From: Streptomyces coeruleorubidus
GTDB lineage: Bacteria > Actinomycetota > Actinomycetes > Streptomycetales > Streptomycetaceae
DNA: 64,000 nt
Reading direction: 5' to 3'
NCBI RefSeq assembly: GCF_008705135.1
Contig: NZ_CP023694.1
Coordinates: 3,100,001-3,164,000 of the forward strand
Shown here: positions 41,174 through 53,613 of the stretch, one piece after another
How positions within the stretch are numbered: position 1 is the first letter of the stretch
Layout: each line of letters begins with the position of its first letter
Made by a program: the position numbers and the translations under genes
The notes under the pieces: generated by a model
Database searches by the model: none
Told to the model about the DNA's origin: nothing
What the model saw: the letters and a program-made list of their open reading frames with translations, nothing else

Positions 41174-42331
41174 GTGGAACGTCGTAGCCTCCTGCGTGCG
41201 GCCGTCCTCGGCGGCACTTCGGCCGCCCTCGGCGGAACCCTGTGGCGCGGCGCCGCGTACGCGGCCCCGGCCCAGCCCGGCACCGGCCCCTACGGGCCGC
41301 TGGGCTCCCCGGACGCCAACGGCATCAGACTCCCCAGCGGCTTCACCAGCCGGGTCATCGCCCGGTCGGGCCAGCGGGTCGGGACCACGTCGTACACCTG
41401 GCACAACGCCCCGGACGGCGGCGCCTGTTACGCCGATGGCACGGGGTGGATCTACGTCTCCAACTCCGAAGTCAATCCCTCGGGCGGCGCGAGCGCGGTC
41501 AGGTTCTCCTCGACCGGCGCGATCACCGGCGCGTACCGCATCCTGTCCAATACCCGCCAGAACTGCGCCGGCGGCAAGACGCCGTGGAACACCTGGCTGT
41601 CCTGCGAGGAGGTGTCCCTCGGCTACGTCTACGAGACCGACCCGTGGGGCACGAACGCGGCGGTGCAGCGTGCGGCGATGGGCCGCTTCAAGCACGAGGC
41701 GGCGGCCGCCGACCCGGTACGCAAGGTGATCTACCTGACCGAGGACGAGACGAATGGCCGCTTCTACCGCTTCGTCCCGACGACCTGGGGCAACCTGTCC
41801 TCCGGCAAGCTCCAGGTGATGGTCGCGGGCAGCGCCACGAGCGGCTCGTTCACCTGGGCCGACGTCCCCGACCCGGACGGCTCGCCCACCACCACCCGCT
41901 CCCAGGTCTCCGGTTCGAAGTCCTTCAACGGTGGCGAGGGCTGCCACTACGCCAACGACACGGTCTGGTTCACCACCAAGGGCGACAACCGGGTCTGGCA
42001 GCTCAACCTGCTGAACAACACGTACGAACTGGCCTACGACGACTCCCTCGTCAACGGCACGGCCCCCCTCACCGGCGTCGACAACATCACCGGCGCCTCC
42101 TCCGGCGACCTCTTCGTCGCCGAGGACGGCGGCACCATGGAGATCTGCGTCATCACCCCCGCCGATGTCGTCGCCTCGTTCCTCCGCATCGACGGCCAGT
42201 CCGGCTCGGAGATCACGGGCCCTGCCTTCTCCCCGGACGGCACCCGCCTGTACTTCTCCAGCCAGCGCGGCACCAGCGGCAGCTCCTCGGGGGGCATCAC
42301 CTACGAGGTGAAGGGCCCGTTCCGCGCGTAA
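41174..42331 (+). CDS. Tat-exported PhoX-like (DUF839) protein
   Basis: The 385-residue protein has a twin-arginine signal (ERRSLLRAAVLGGTSAALGG, cut near AYA-AP) and a PhoX/DUF839 propeller: NTWLSCEEVSLGYVYETDPWG, GRFKHEAAAADP, YLTEDETNGRFYRF, FNGGEGCHYANDTVWFTTKGDN. True PhoX alkaline phosphatases use Ca and Fe ligands; the CEE and EDE motifs here are consistent with metal binding, so a secreted phosphatase is plausible. GTG 41174 has GGAG six bases upstream; GTG 41168 is in the RBS. Confidence 0.85.
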   Translation: MERRSLLRAAVLGGTSAALGGTLWRGAAYAAPAQPGTGPYGPLGSPDANGIRLPSGFTSRVIARSGQRVGTTSYTWHNAPDGGACYADGTGWIYVSNSEVNPSGGASAVRFSSTGAITGAYRILSNTRQNCAGGKTPWNTWLSCEEVSLGYVYETDPWGTNAAVQRAAMGRFKHEAAAADPVRKVIYLTEDETNGRFYRFVPTTWGNLSSGKLQVMVAGSATSGSFTWADVPDPDGSPTTTRSQVSGSKSFNGGEGCHYANDTVWFTTKGDNRVWQLNLLNNTYELAYDDSLVNGTAPLTGVDNITGASSGDLFVAEDGGTMEICVITPADVVASFLRIDGQSGSEITGPAFSPDGTRLYFSSQRGTSGSSSGGITYEVKGPFRA

Positions 42332-42440
42332 CCGCCACGCCAGGCTTCACGTGACCATCACAAAATAGTCACTCCTCCGCCATCCGGAGCCGCCCGGACC
42401 TACGGTCGTCCCCTCACGTGTCACCACTGGGGGGACGACC

Positions 42441-42965
42441 ATGACCAACCCGTACACCGGCCCGAACGCCAACCCGTATCCCGGGCCGCCCATCCCGCCC
42501 GCACCGCAGCCCGCACGCCCGGCGCCCCGCTGGGCCCGCAAGCGCTACGTGCTGCCCGCCCTCGGTCTGGCCTGGTTCATCGGCGTCGGCATCGGCGCCT
42601 CCGGCGACACGACGGCCGACGCGAAGCCCGCGGCCGCCAAGCCGCAGCCGACCGTCACGGTCACCGCGACCACCACCGCCACCGCTACCGCGACACCGCT
42701 CGCGAAGAAGCCGGAACCCGCTCCCACGGTCACCGCCACCAAGACCGTCAGAGCCACCACCACGGTCACCGCACGACCGGCCGCGGGCGGCGGCTCCGGC
42801 GACAGCGGTTCGGGCAGTTCGGGCGGCTCAGGGGGCTCGGCGGACGTCTACTACGCCAACTGCGACGCCGTCCGGGCCGCCGGGGCCGCCCCCATCCACC
42901 GCGGTGAACCCGGCTACGCCTCCCACCTGGACCGTGACGACGACGGGGTCGCCTGCGACACGTGA
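42441..42965 (+). CDS. Membrane-anchored excalibur-domain protein
   Basis: The 174-residue protein has a Pro-rich cytoplasmic start (GPNANPYPGPPIPPAPQP), one membrane helix (about 35-53), a long Thr/Val/Ala-Pro and Gly/Ser linker, and a C-terminal excalibur domain (YYANCDAVRAAGAAPIHRGE ... LDRDDDGVACD). The last motif is the DxDxDGxxC calcium-binding loop. Such proteins sit on the outer face of the membrane; exact role unknown. ATG 42441 follows the GGGGGGAC RBS. Confidence 0.88.
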   Translation: MTNPYTGPNANPYPGPPIPPAPQPARPAPRWARKRYVLPALGLAWFIGVGIGASGDTTADAKPAAAKPQPTVTVTATTTATATATPLAKKPEPAPTVTATKTVRATTTVTARPAAGGGSGDSGSGSSGGSGGSADVYYANCDAVRAAGAAPIHRGEPGYASHLDRDDDGVACDT

Positions 42966-43057
42966 CACGTGTACGCCGGTGACCATCGGCGCGTTGGGCC
43001 GTTCCACCGTTTGGGCAGCTCGTCCCGGGCTGCCCGGCCGACGGAAGGAACATCACC

Positions 43058-43576
43058 GTGGACACGACCGTGCCCGCCACCGACGTACCGCGCGTGCTGC
43101 CGCGTGACGAGTGGGTCAAGACGCTGCCGCAGACCATCGTCGCCTCGTGCGTCCTGCTCCTCGACGCCGAGGACCGGATGCTGCTGCTGCGCTACGCCGG
43201 GGGCGAGCCCGGTGCCGGGCTCTGGGGGCTGCCGGGCGGCATGCTCGACCACGGGGAGGACCCCCTCGGCGCCGCGTGCCGGGAGCTGCACGAGGAGACC
43301 GGCATCGTCCTGGACCGGGAGCCCCGGTTCGTCGGCTACGACCACCGGGCCGATGTGAAGGGCACCGGCCCCGTGATCGACTTCTACTTCCACGGCGGCC
43401 GCCTCGCCCCCGGACAGAACGTCAGGCGCAGCGGCGAGCACGACCAGAACGGCCTGTTCGCCCTCGCCGACCTGGAATCCCTTCCGCTGGCGACCCCGCT
43501 GCCGGCCCTCACCGCCCTGCACACGGCAGCCCTGACCGGGACCGTCGTCTGCCTGCGGGAAGGCCTGCCCCGGTGA
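43058..43576 (+). CDS. Nudix hydrolase
   Basis: The 172-residue protein carries a full Nudix box, GGMLDHGEDPLGAACRELHE followed by ETGI (about 66-89), with the metal-binding RELHEE. It hydrolyses a nucleoside-diphosphate derivative; the substrate cannot be told from the motif. GTG 43058 has GGAAGG 9 nt upstream. It converges on ppdK across a bidirectional terminator. Confidence 0.9.
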   Translation: MDTTVPATDVPRVLPRDEWVKTLPQTIVASCVLLLDAEDRMLLLRYAGGEPGAGLWGLPGGMLDHGEDPLGAACRELHEETGIVLDREPRFVGYDHRADVKGTGPVIDFYFHGGRLAPGQNVRRSGEHDQNGLFALADLESLPLATPLPALTALHTAALTGTVVCLREGLPR

Positions 43577-43663
43577 CAGCCGCACGGGCCCGTCGGACCT
43601 CGCAGGACACGGAGCGCAGGTCCGCCTCCCGTACCCGGCCGCCCGCGCCCGAACGGATCGCGA

Positions 43664-43706
43664 GAGAGCGGGGGCGCACCTCCGCACAAGGTGCTCCCCC
43701 GCTCTC
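43664..43706. terminator. Bidirectional terminator between Nudix and ppdK
   Basis: GAGAGCGGGGG (43664-43674) pairs with CCCCCGCTCTC (43696-43706), and the inner GCACCT pairs with AGGTGC with one mismatch. This gives a 17-bp hairpin in the gap between the two convergent genes. Confidence 0.85.
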
Positions 43707-43816
43707 CTCCGTGCACCGGAGCCGCCGCGATCGGTGAGGGTCGGGGACCGCCGACGGCTCCGGGTCCTGAGCGGCCCCGCGCGGGCCACGTGAGGTGGTC
43801 TCGCGCGGACCGCGGT

Positions 43817-46564
<2,748 letters not shown>

Positions 46565-46969
46565 GGGTCTCGACTCCTCGAGGACGCGGTGGCTGCCCTG
46601 ACGGCGAGGAACATACCCAGATCAAAGGCTTCTGGGTACGTCCACTCGCGCGTCATACGCCTGTAACCACTCGGCCGCCAGCGGATCGAAAGTCAAAGCT
46701 CGGCAAGCGATCACAGCCGCATGTTTTCACTTCTTGAACGCATCAACCTCCCTGGACCCCGCCGAGCGCTCAAATGAGCGAGGTTCAGCACGCTTGATTT
46801 CGCTCGATGAACGATCAAACGGTGGCACTCAGTGCCACCCTTTGGAGAAGTGCAGTCGCTCAAGATCCGCTCATCTGAGCGCAACCCTTATCAAGGGTGG
46901 CGAGAATCACGCTGCCACAGCCGACGGAATTTCACCATGCGGACGCGTCTCGGGGCCGAAATGTCCCTG
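46565..46969. promoter_or_regulatory. Palindrome-rich intergenic region upstream of ppdK
   Basis: This 405-bp gap has no gene. It holds two near-identical palindromes, CGCTCAAATGAGCG (46767-46780) and CGCTCATCTGAGCG (46868-46881), about 100 nt apart. Between them is a perfect inverted repeat GGTGGCACTCAGTGCCACC (46821-46839). ACCCTT/AAGGGT follows at 46884-46898, and ACCCAGA/TCTGGGT-like arms lie near the ppdK start. The pair of CGCTCA-n2-TGAGCG sites suggests binding of one regulator to two operators. Confidence 0.55.
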
Positions 46970-48196
46970 TCATACCCCGAGCGCGCGCAGCCGCTCCTCG
47001 ACCCGCTCGGGGGCGTAGAGGTGCTCCACGACCATCGCCCCGGCTCCGACCAGCCCGGACCGCTCGCCGAGCCGTGACGTCACGACGTCCAGGTGGGCGG
47101 TGGAGCGGGGCAGCGCCCGCTGGTAGAGCAGTTCGCGCACGCCCGTGAGGAAGGGGGTTCCGGCCAGATCCCCGGCGATCATCAGCACGCCGGGGTTGAG
47201 CAGCGTCACCACGGTCGCCAGCACGTCCCCGACCCGGCGCCCGGCCTCCCGGGCGAGACCGACCGCCTCGGGATGCCCGGACGCCAGCAGGTCCCGTACG
47301 TCCGAGCCGGAGGCCGCCGGCACCCCGGTCTCCGCCAGCCGCCGCGCCACCGCGCCGCCGCTCGCGACGGCGGCCAGACAGCCGTACGAACCGCACCGGC
47401 ACAGCATCTGGGCGCCCTCCGGCACCCGGATGTGCCCGAGGTCCCCGGCGCCCCCGTCGATGCCCCGGAACACCGCGCCGTCCACCACGACCCCGGCACC
47501 GATGCCGGTGGAGACCTTGACCAGTACGAAGGCGGAGCAGTCGGGATAGCCGGTGCGCTGTTCGCCGTAGGCCATGAGGTTGGCGTCGTTGTCCACCAGC
47601 ACCGGCACCTCGGCGGCGCCCGTGTGCTCGGCGAGCGCCCGGGCCAGCCGGCTCCTTATGTCGTAGCCGTCCCAGCCGGGCATGATCGGCGGCTGGACGA
47701 CGCGGCCGCTCTCGGTGTCCACCGGGCCGGGCACGGCGAGCCCGACCCCGCACACCGACTCGGCCCCGCGTCCGGTCTTCTCCAGCAACTCCCCGAACCA
47801 GCGGCCGAGTTCGCCCAGCACGAGGTCCGGCCCGTCGTCGACGACGAGGGTGCCGGAGTGCTCGGCGAGGATCTCGCCGCTCAGCGACAGCACCGCCGCC
47901 CGCGCGTGCCGGGTGTCGAGGTCGGCGGCCAGGACCACCGCGTGCTCGTCGTCGAACTCCAGGGTGATGGAGGGGCGCCCGCCCAGCGGGGATTCCACCG
48001 GCCCCCCGGCACCCTCGCGCAGCCAGCCCGCGCGGAAGAGCCGGTCGAGCCGCTGCCCGACGGTGGCCCGGGACAAACCGGTCGCCTGCTGGAGCGCACC
48101 CCGGGTCACGGCGCGGCGACTGCGCACCAGTTCGAGCAGTTCGCCGGCGCTCGCCTGGCCGGCACCTCGTCCCGTTCTGACGGGCCGTCCGGTCAT
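46970..48196 (-). CDS. ROK-family transcriptional regulator
   Basis: The 408-residue repressor has an N-terminal MarR-like winged helix (VTRGALQQATGLSRATVGQR, about 30-60). A ROK sugar-binding domain follows with VCGVGLAVPGPVD, VLVDNDANLMAYGEQ, the zinc site GGAGDLGHIRV ... CRCGSYGCLAAVASG and VVTLLNPGVLMIAGDL. ROK regulators respond to sugars. It is divergent from two glycosidase genes, its likely targets. ATG 48196 follows an AAGGGGGT RBS; a GTG two codons upstream is also in frame. Confidence 0.9.
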   Translation of the reverse strand: MTGRPVRTGRGAGQASAGELLELVRSRRAVTRGALQQATGLSRATVGQRLDRLFRAGWLREGAGGPVESPLGGRPSITLEFDDEHAVVLAADLDTRHARAAVLSLSGEILAEHSGTLVVDDGPDLVLGELGRWFGELLEKTGRGAESVCGVGLAVPGPVDTESGRVVQPPIMPGWDGYDIRSRLARALAEHTGAAEVPVLVDNDANLMAYGEQRTGYPDCSAFVLVKVSTGIGAGVVVDGAVFRGIDGGAGDLGHIRVPEGAQMLCRCGSYGCLAAVASGGAVARRLAETGVPAASGSDVRDLLASGHPEAVGLAREAGRRVGDVLATVVTLLNPGVLMIAGDLAGTPFLTGVRELLYQRALPRSTAHLDVVTSRLGERSGLVGAGAMVVEHLYAPERVEERLRALGV

Positions 48197-48317
48197 GCAC
48201 ACCCCCTTGTGTTTCTCAACCTTGCCTTACATAGTGGGTTTTGCGTGTTAAATAGACGTAACCTCACCGTAGCCGCAGCCGAACCTGTCGGCCGGACGTC
48301 TTTCCGGAGAGCCCCGA

Positions 48318-49730
48318 GTGGACAGCACCGCCCAACGCGCCCCTCGTCCCACGGGACGAACCGTTGCATACGATCCGTCCATCCCCGCACCACCCCTGCA
48401 CGTCAGGGCAGCCGCCGTGCTGGAGGCCGGCTGGACGGGCACGTCCACGGTGCCCTCGCGCGGTCTGTATCCGCACCAGTGGTCCTGGGACTCGGCGTTC
48501 ATCGCGATCGGCCTGCGGCACGTGTCGCCGTTACGGGCACAGACGGAGCTGGAGACGCTGCTGGCGGCCCAGTGGGCGGACGGGCGGATCCCGCACATCG
48601 TCTTCAACCCCTCCGTCCCGCTCGACGCGTACTTCCCGAGCCCCGACTTCTGGCGCTCCTCGGCCGCGGGGCGCGCCGCGGGCGCCCCGCGCACCGTACA
48701 GACCTCCGGGATCGTGCAGCCACCGGTCCACGCGCTGGCCGCGTGGCTGGTGCACCTCGCCGACCCCGGTCTGTCCCGGGCGCGCGGCTTCCTCACCCGG
48801 GCGTATCCCCGGCTCGCGGCCTGGCACCGGTATCTGCTGCACCGGCGCGACCTGGGCGGAGGCGGACTGGTGTCCGTCGTGCACCCCTGGGAACAGGGTA
48901 TGGACAACAGCCCCTGCTGGGATCGTCCGCTCTCCCGGGTCACTCCGGCCCCGGCCCGCTCCTTCCGCCGCGCCGACCTCGACCACGGCTCCCCCGAGGA
49001 CCGGCCGACGGATCTGGACTACGGGCGGTACGTGCGGCTGGCCACCGACTACCGGGACCGGGGGTACGCCGACGGACCGGGCGACTTCGCCGTGGAGGAT
49101 CCGGCGTTCAACGCCCTGCTCATCGCCTCCGAGTACGCCCTGGCCCGGATCGCCCGCGAGCTGGGCGCGGCGGCCCCGGCCCGGCAGCACCGCGCCGAGC
49201 GGCTCACCGACGCCCTGGTGGAGCGGCTGTGGGAGCCGTCGGCGGGGATGTTCCTGTGCCGGGACGTGCGCGCCGGGGAGCTGATCCCCGAGCGCTGTGT
49301 CTCCGGGCTGGTCCCCCTGCTGCTGCCGGACCTGCCCCGCGACCTGGCGGCCACCCTGGTGCGCACCGTCTGCGGCCCGCACTTCGGGCTCGGCGGCACG
49401 ACCCGGCTGGTGCCCAGCTACGACCTGCTCGGCGACGCCTTCGACCCGCACCGCTACTGGCGCGGTCCGGCCTGGTTCAACACCAACTGGCTGCTGGAGC
49501 GCGGGCTGCGGCTGCACGGCGAGCGCGGCCGGGCCGACGCCCTGCGCAGGGGGATCCTGCACACCGCGGGCGCCTCCGACTTCGCGGAGTACGTGGACCC
49601 GTACACCGGACAGGCCTGCGGCGCCACCGGCTTCGGCTGGACCGCCGCCCTCACGCTCGACCTGCTGCACGACCGGCCCGCATGGGACAAGGACGGCGTC
49701 ACGGCGATCAAGGGAGAGGTTCGGGGATGA
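48318..49730 (+). CDS. GH63/MGH1-like glycoside hydrolase
   Basis: The 470-residue (alpha/alpha)6-barrel protein has GLYPHQWSWDSAFIAIGL (general-acid side), WEQGMDNSPCWDR, LDYGRYVRL and RYWRGPAWFNTNWLLERGL. These motifs are shared by mannosylglycerate hydrolases and GH63 glucosidases. No signal peptide is present, so it acts inside the cell on an imported or stored oligosaccharide. It starts at GTG 48318, 121 bp from the divergent ROK gene, and overlaps the next gene by four bases (ATGA). Confidence 0.85.
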   Translation: MDSTAQRAPRPTGRTVAYDPSIPAPPLHVRAAAVLEAGWTGTSTVPSRGLYPHQWSWDSAFIAIGLRHVSPLRAQTELETLLAAQWADGRIPHIVFNPSVPLDAYFPSPDFWRSSAAGRAAGAPRTVQTSGIVQPPVHALAAWLVHLADPGLSRARGFLTRAYPRLAAWHRYLLHRRDLGGGGLVSVVHPWEQGMDNSPCWDRPLSRVTPAPARSFRRADLDHGSPEDRPTDLDYGRYVRLATDYRDRGYADGPGDFAVEDPAFNALLIASEYALARIARELGAAAPARQHRAERLTDALVERLWEPSAGMFLCRDVRAGELIPERCVSGLVPLLLPDLPRDLAATLVRTVCGPHFGLGGTTRLVPSYDLLGDAFDPHRYWRGPAWFNTNWLLERGLRLHGERGRADALRRGILHTAGASDFAEYVDPYTGQACGATGFGWTAALTLDLLHDRPAWDKDGVTAIKGEVRG

Positions 49731-51664
49731 CGGACCGGCATCATCTGCTCGTGCACGGCGGGACGTTCGCCGCCGTCGGCGACCGCGGCGACATCAGCGG
49801 CTACCGGGGCGGCAGCGCCCCGGACGGAATGTTCGTACAGGACGCGAGGCACCTGAGCCGGTGGCAGCTCACCGTCGACGGGGCCGTGCCCGACACGCTG
49901 ACGCCGGTGGCCGACGGGGACACCGCGCGCTGCGTCCTGGTGCCGCGCGGGGGCCGCAACGAGCCGCCCGCGTACACGCTCTTCCGCGAACAGGCCGTCG
50001 GGGACGCCTCGTTCGTCGAGTCGCTGCGGGTCACCAGCAACCGTCCGGCGCCGACGACGGTCCGCCTCGCGGTCACCGCCGACGCCGACTTCACCGACCA
50101 GTTCGAACTGCGCTCCGACCACCGCACCTACACGAAGGCCGGCGCCGTCCGCTCCCGGCAGGTCCTCGGGCACGGCGTGGAGTTCACCTACCGGCGCGGC
50201 GAGTGGCGGTCCGTCACGACCGTGACGGCCGAGCCCCAGCCGGACGCCGTGGAGGAGACCGGCACCGGCGCCCGCCGGCTGGTGTGGACCCTGGACCTCG
50301 AACCGCACGGCACGGCCGAGCTGGTCCTGCGCGTCATGGCCCGCCCGCACGGCGACAAGCGTGCCCTGCGCGTGCCCCGCTCCCCCGCCGCCCTCCAGGA
50401 GCGGCTCCTCGTCCGGGAGGGCCGGTTCATGGAGGGCGTGGCGTTCCCGGCCGGCTGGCCGGAGCTGTCCGCGGCCTGCGCCCGGGGCCTCGCCGACCTG
50501 GCCGCGCTCCAGGTCCCGGCGACCGGCCCGGACGGCGAGGAACTGCGCGTGCCGGCCGCCGGCGCGCCCTGGTTCCTGACCCTGCTGGGCCGGGACGCCC
50601 TGCTGACCTCGCTGTTCGCACTGCCCTACCGGCCGCGGCTGGCCGCCGCCACCCTGCCCGCGCTCGCCGCGACCCAGGCCACGGACACCGGCGTCAGCGA
50701 GGTCGCCCAGCCCGGCAAGATCGTGCACGAGGTGCGGCACGGCGAGCTGGCGCACTTCGGCCAGGTCCCGTACGCCCGCTACTACGGCTCGGTCGACGCC
50801 ACGCCCCTGTTCCTCGTCCTGCTCGGGGCGTACACCGAGCACACCGGCGACACGGGCCTGGCCCGCCGTCTGGAGCGGCACGCCCGCGCGGCGGTCGGCT
50901 GGATGCTCGACCACGGCGGCCTGACCTCGCGCGGCTACCTCGTCTACCGCGCCGACCAGGGCGGCCTCGCCAACCAGAACTGGAAGGACTCCCCCGGCGC
51001 CATCTGCTCCGCCGAGGGCACCCGCCCCAACGGCCCGGTGACGGCCGCGGGCGCCCAGGGATACGCGTACGACGCGCTGCGCCGCACGGCGTGGCTGGCG
51101 CGTACGGTGTGGCAGGACGGCACGTACGCGGACCTGCTGGAGCAGGCGGCCGGTGACCTGCGCGACCGTTTCCAGCGGGACTTCTGGATGCCGGAGCGCT
51201 CCTTCCCGGCACTCGCGCTCGACGGCCGGGGCCGGCAGGTCGACGCGCTCGCCTCCGACGCCGGGCATCTGCTGTGGTCGGGGCTGCTGGACAAGGAGTA
51301 CGGCGAGCAGGTCGGCCGGCGTCTGCTGGAGCCGGACTTCTTCTCCGGCTGGGGCGTCCGCACCCTGGCCGCCGGGCAGCCGGCCTACCACCCGCTCTCC
51401 TACCACCGCGGCTCGGTCTGGCCGCACGACAACGCACTGATCGCGCTGGGCCTGTCCCGCTACGGGCTGCACGACGAGGCCCGCGCGATCGCCCGCGGCC
51501 TGGTCGACGCGGCGAGCGCGACCGGCCACCGGCTGCCGGAGGTCCTCGCGGGCTACGGCCGCGACACGCATCCCGAGCCGGTGCCGTACCCGCACGCGTG
51601 CGTGCGTGAATCCCGGTCGGCGTCGGCCCCGTTGGCACTGCTCACGGCGGTCGGCGGCATCTGA
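49727..51664 (+). CDS. Amylo-alpha-1,6-glucosidase / glycogen-debranching-type protein
   Basis: The 645-residue protein has an N-terminal glycogen-debranching beta domain (GDISGYRGGSAPDGMFVQDA) and a C-terminal alpha/alpha barrel. The barrel includes WFLTLLGRDALLTSLFALPY, GKIVHEVRHGELA, RYYGSVDATPLFLVLLGAY, NQNWKDSPGAICSAEGT and YHRGSVWPHDNALIALGL. It probably cleaves alpha-glucosidic or related bonds in a branched glycan or glycoside. It is translationally coupled to the preceding hydrolase, and both are likely under the divergent ROK regulator. Confidence 0.87.
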   Translation: MTDRHHLLVHGGTFAAVGDRGDISGYRGGSAPDGMFVQDARHLSRWQLTVDGAVPDTLTPVADGDTARCVLVPRGGRNEPPAYTLFREQAVGDASFVESLRVTSNRPAPTTVRLAVTADADFTDQFELRSDHRTYTKAGAVRSRQVLGHGVEFTYRRGEWRSVTTVTAEPQPDAVEETGTGARRLVWTLDLEPHGTAELVLRVMARPHGDKRALRVPRSPAALQERLLVREGRFMEGVAFPAGWPELSAACARGLADLAALQVPATGPDGEELRVPAAGAPWFLTLLGRDALLTSLFALPYRPRLAAATLPALAATQATDTGVSEVAQPGKIVHEVRHGELAHFGQVPYARYYGSVDATPLFLVLLGAYTEHTGDTGLARRLERHARAAVGWMLDHGGLTSRGYLVYRADQGGLANQNWKDSPGAICSAEGTRPNGPVTAAGAQGYAYDALRRTAWLARTVWQDGTYADLLEQAAGDLRDRFQRDFWMPERSFPALALDGRGRQVDALASDAGHLLWSGLLDKEYGEQVGRRLLEPDFFSGWGVRTLAAGQPAYHPLSYHRGSVWPHDNALIALGLSRYGLHDEARAIARGLVDAASATGHRLPEVLAGYGRDTHPEPVPYPHACVRESRSASAPLALLTAVGGI

Positions 51665-51816
51665 GCACCGGGTTGGCCGGGCGTTTGCCCGGAGTTTGCC
51701 GAGCGCTGGCCCGGCCGGCTGAACACACCTGCCGGGCGCACCGTACGGAACTGCGGCGGACCCGTACCCCCACGCGTCCGCCACCTCGCCGCGTTCCGCA
51801 CGGGAAGGACCTCCGG

Positions 51817-53613
51817 GTGCCTGTCTTCACACGCTTCAGCCGGCCGCCGCAGCCGGGCACCCCAGGGGCCGAGGCCGAGACGGAGCGTGACGAGAGGCCG
51901 GAGGCCCTCGCAGAGGAAGTGGGGACCCCCGAGCCCAGATCCCGCCTCGCCCACCTCCGCACCTGGCGCACCCGTCACCCCCGGGCCGCCCGTTCCGTGC
52001 ACCTGACCACCACCGTCCTCGCCGCCGTCCTGGTCCTCGGGGCCCTGCTCCTGCCCAACACCCTCCCGGCCGTCGAGCCGGACCGCTTCGCGCGGATCCC
52101 GGCCGAGGCGGTCATCGGGGCCGTCGTCATGCTGGTGCTGCCGCGCCGGCCCCGGCTGGCGGCGGCGGTGCTGTACGGGCTCGGGCTCACCGCGCTGACC
52201 ACGGTGAACCTGCTCGACATGGGGTTCAACGAGTACCTGGGCCGGGGCTTCAACGCCGCGCTCGACTGGGACCTGCTGCCCGACGCGCAGGCGTACGTCG
52301 AGGACACGCTGGGCGGGGGCGTCGCGACCGCCGCGGCCGTCGGCGCGGTCGTGCTCGTCCTGCTCGTCGCGGCCGTCATGGTCGCGGCGACGATCCGGCT
52401 CGCCGACGTGCTGTCCCGCCACCGCGTCCGGGCGACCAAGGGCGCCCTGCTCGCCGGCACCGTCTGGGTCACCTGCGCCGCCCTGGGCCTGACGCTCTTC
52501 GGGGGCCCGATCGCCTCCGAGCGCGGGGCCGGGGCCCTCCGGGTGCACGCCCAGCGGACCGTGCAGTCGCTGCGGGACGAGGCGGCGTTCGCGCGCGAGG
52601 CGAAGGCCGACACCTTCGGCAACACCCCGCCCGGCCAGCTCCTGCCGGACCTGCGCGGCAAGGACGTGATCTTCACCTTCATCGAGAGCTACGGCCGCAG
52701 CGCGATCGAGGACCCGGTCATGGCACCCGGCGTCGGCCGGACCCTCGACACGAGCACCGAGGCGCTGGCCAAGGCCGGCTTCCAGGCCCGCAGCGGCTGG
52801 CTGACCTCGGCGACCTACGGCGGCAGCAGCTGGCTCGGCCACTCCACGACCATGTCCGGCCTGTGGATCGACAACCAGCGCCGCTACCGCACGGTCACCG
52901 CGGGCGACCACCTCACCCTCACCAAGGCGTTCCAGAAGACCGGCGCGTGGGACACGGTGGGCGTCATGCCGGGCGTGCAGAAGGGCTGGCCGGAGGAGAA
53001 GTGGTACGGCCTCGACAAGCTCTACGACGCCTTCGACCTGGGCTACCGGGGCCCGAAGTTCAGCTGGTCGACGATGCCCGACCAGTACGCGCTGGAGGAG
53101 TTCCAGCGCCGCGTGCACGGAAAGAAGCGCGACAAGCCGCTGATGTCGTTCGTCATCCTGACCTCCAGCCACCAGCCCTGGGCGCCCCTTCCCAGGATGG
53201 TCGGCTGGGACGAACTCGGCGACGGCTCGGTCTTCGACGCGATCCAGAAGGCCGGCAACAAGGCGTCGGACGTCATCACCGACACCACCAGGTCCCGGCA
53301 GGAGTACGGCAAGTCCATCCAGTACTCGGTCACCAGCCTCACCCAGTGGCTGGAGCGCTACGGCACCGACGACACCGTCCTGGTCTTCCTCGGCGACCAC
53401 CAGCCCATGGCCCGGGTCAGCGGCAACCGCGCGAGCCGGGACGTGCCGGTGTCGATCGTCGCGAAGGACCCGAAGGTCCTCGACAAGGTCGCCGACTGGA
53501 ACTGGACCGAAGGCCTCAAGCCGGACCGTGACGCCCCCGTCTGGAAGATGAGCGCGTTCCGCGACCGCTTCCTCAAGGCGTACGGCTCCACACCGCACGC
53601 CTCGGGAGGCTGA
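51817..53613 (+). CDS. LtaS-like membrane sulfatase/phosphoglycerol transferase
   Basis: The 598-residue protein has a charged N-terminal tail, four or five membrane helices (about 65-240) and an extracytoplasmic alkaline-phosphatase-fold domain. Metal and active-site motifs are IFTFIESYGRSAIEDP (metal Glu), LTSATYGGSSWLGHST (nucleophile region) and VLVFLGDHQPMA (metal Asp-His). Members transfer phosphoglycerol or phosphoethanolamine to cell-wall polymers. GTG 51817 follows GGGAAGGA. Its stop directly abuts the convergent dus stop. Confidence 0.87.
   Translation: MPVFTRFSRPPQPGTPGAEAETERDERPEALAEEVGTPEPRSRLAHLRTWRTRHPRAARSVHLTTTVLAAVLVLGALLLPNTLPAVEPDRFARIPAEAVIGAVVMLVLPRRPRLAAAVLYGLGLTALTTVNLLDMGFNEYLGRGFNAALDWDLLPDAQAYVEDTLGGGVATAAAVGAVVLVLLVAAVMVAATIRLADVLSRHRVRATKGALLAGTVWVTCAALGLTLFGGPIASERGAGALRVHAQRTVQSLRDEAAFAREAKADTFGNTPPGQLLPDLRGKDVIFTFIESYGRSAIEDPVMAPGVGRTLDTSTEALAKAGFQARSGWLTSATYGGSSWLGHSTTMSGLWIDNQRRYRTVTAGDHLTLTKAFQKTGAWDTVGVMPGVQKGWPEEKWYGLDKLYDAFDLGYRGPKFSWSTMPDQYALEEFQRRVHGKKRDKPLMSFVILTSSHQPWAPLPRMVGWDELGDGSVFDAIQKAGNKASDVITDTTRSRQEYGKSIQYSVTSLTQWLERYGTDDTVLVFLGDHQPMARVSGNRASRDVPVSIVAKDPKVLDKVADWNWTEGLKPDRDAPVWKMSAFRDRFLKAYGSTPHASGG

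Noticed and set aside
47093..49726. Apparent 1523-residue fusion upstream of the debranching-type gene
   Set aside because: The extra part is antisense to the ROK gene and out of frame with the GH63-like gene. The ATGA overlap at 49727 is the true start.
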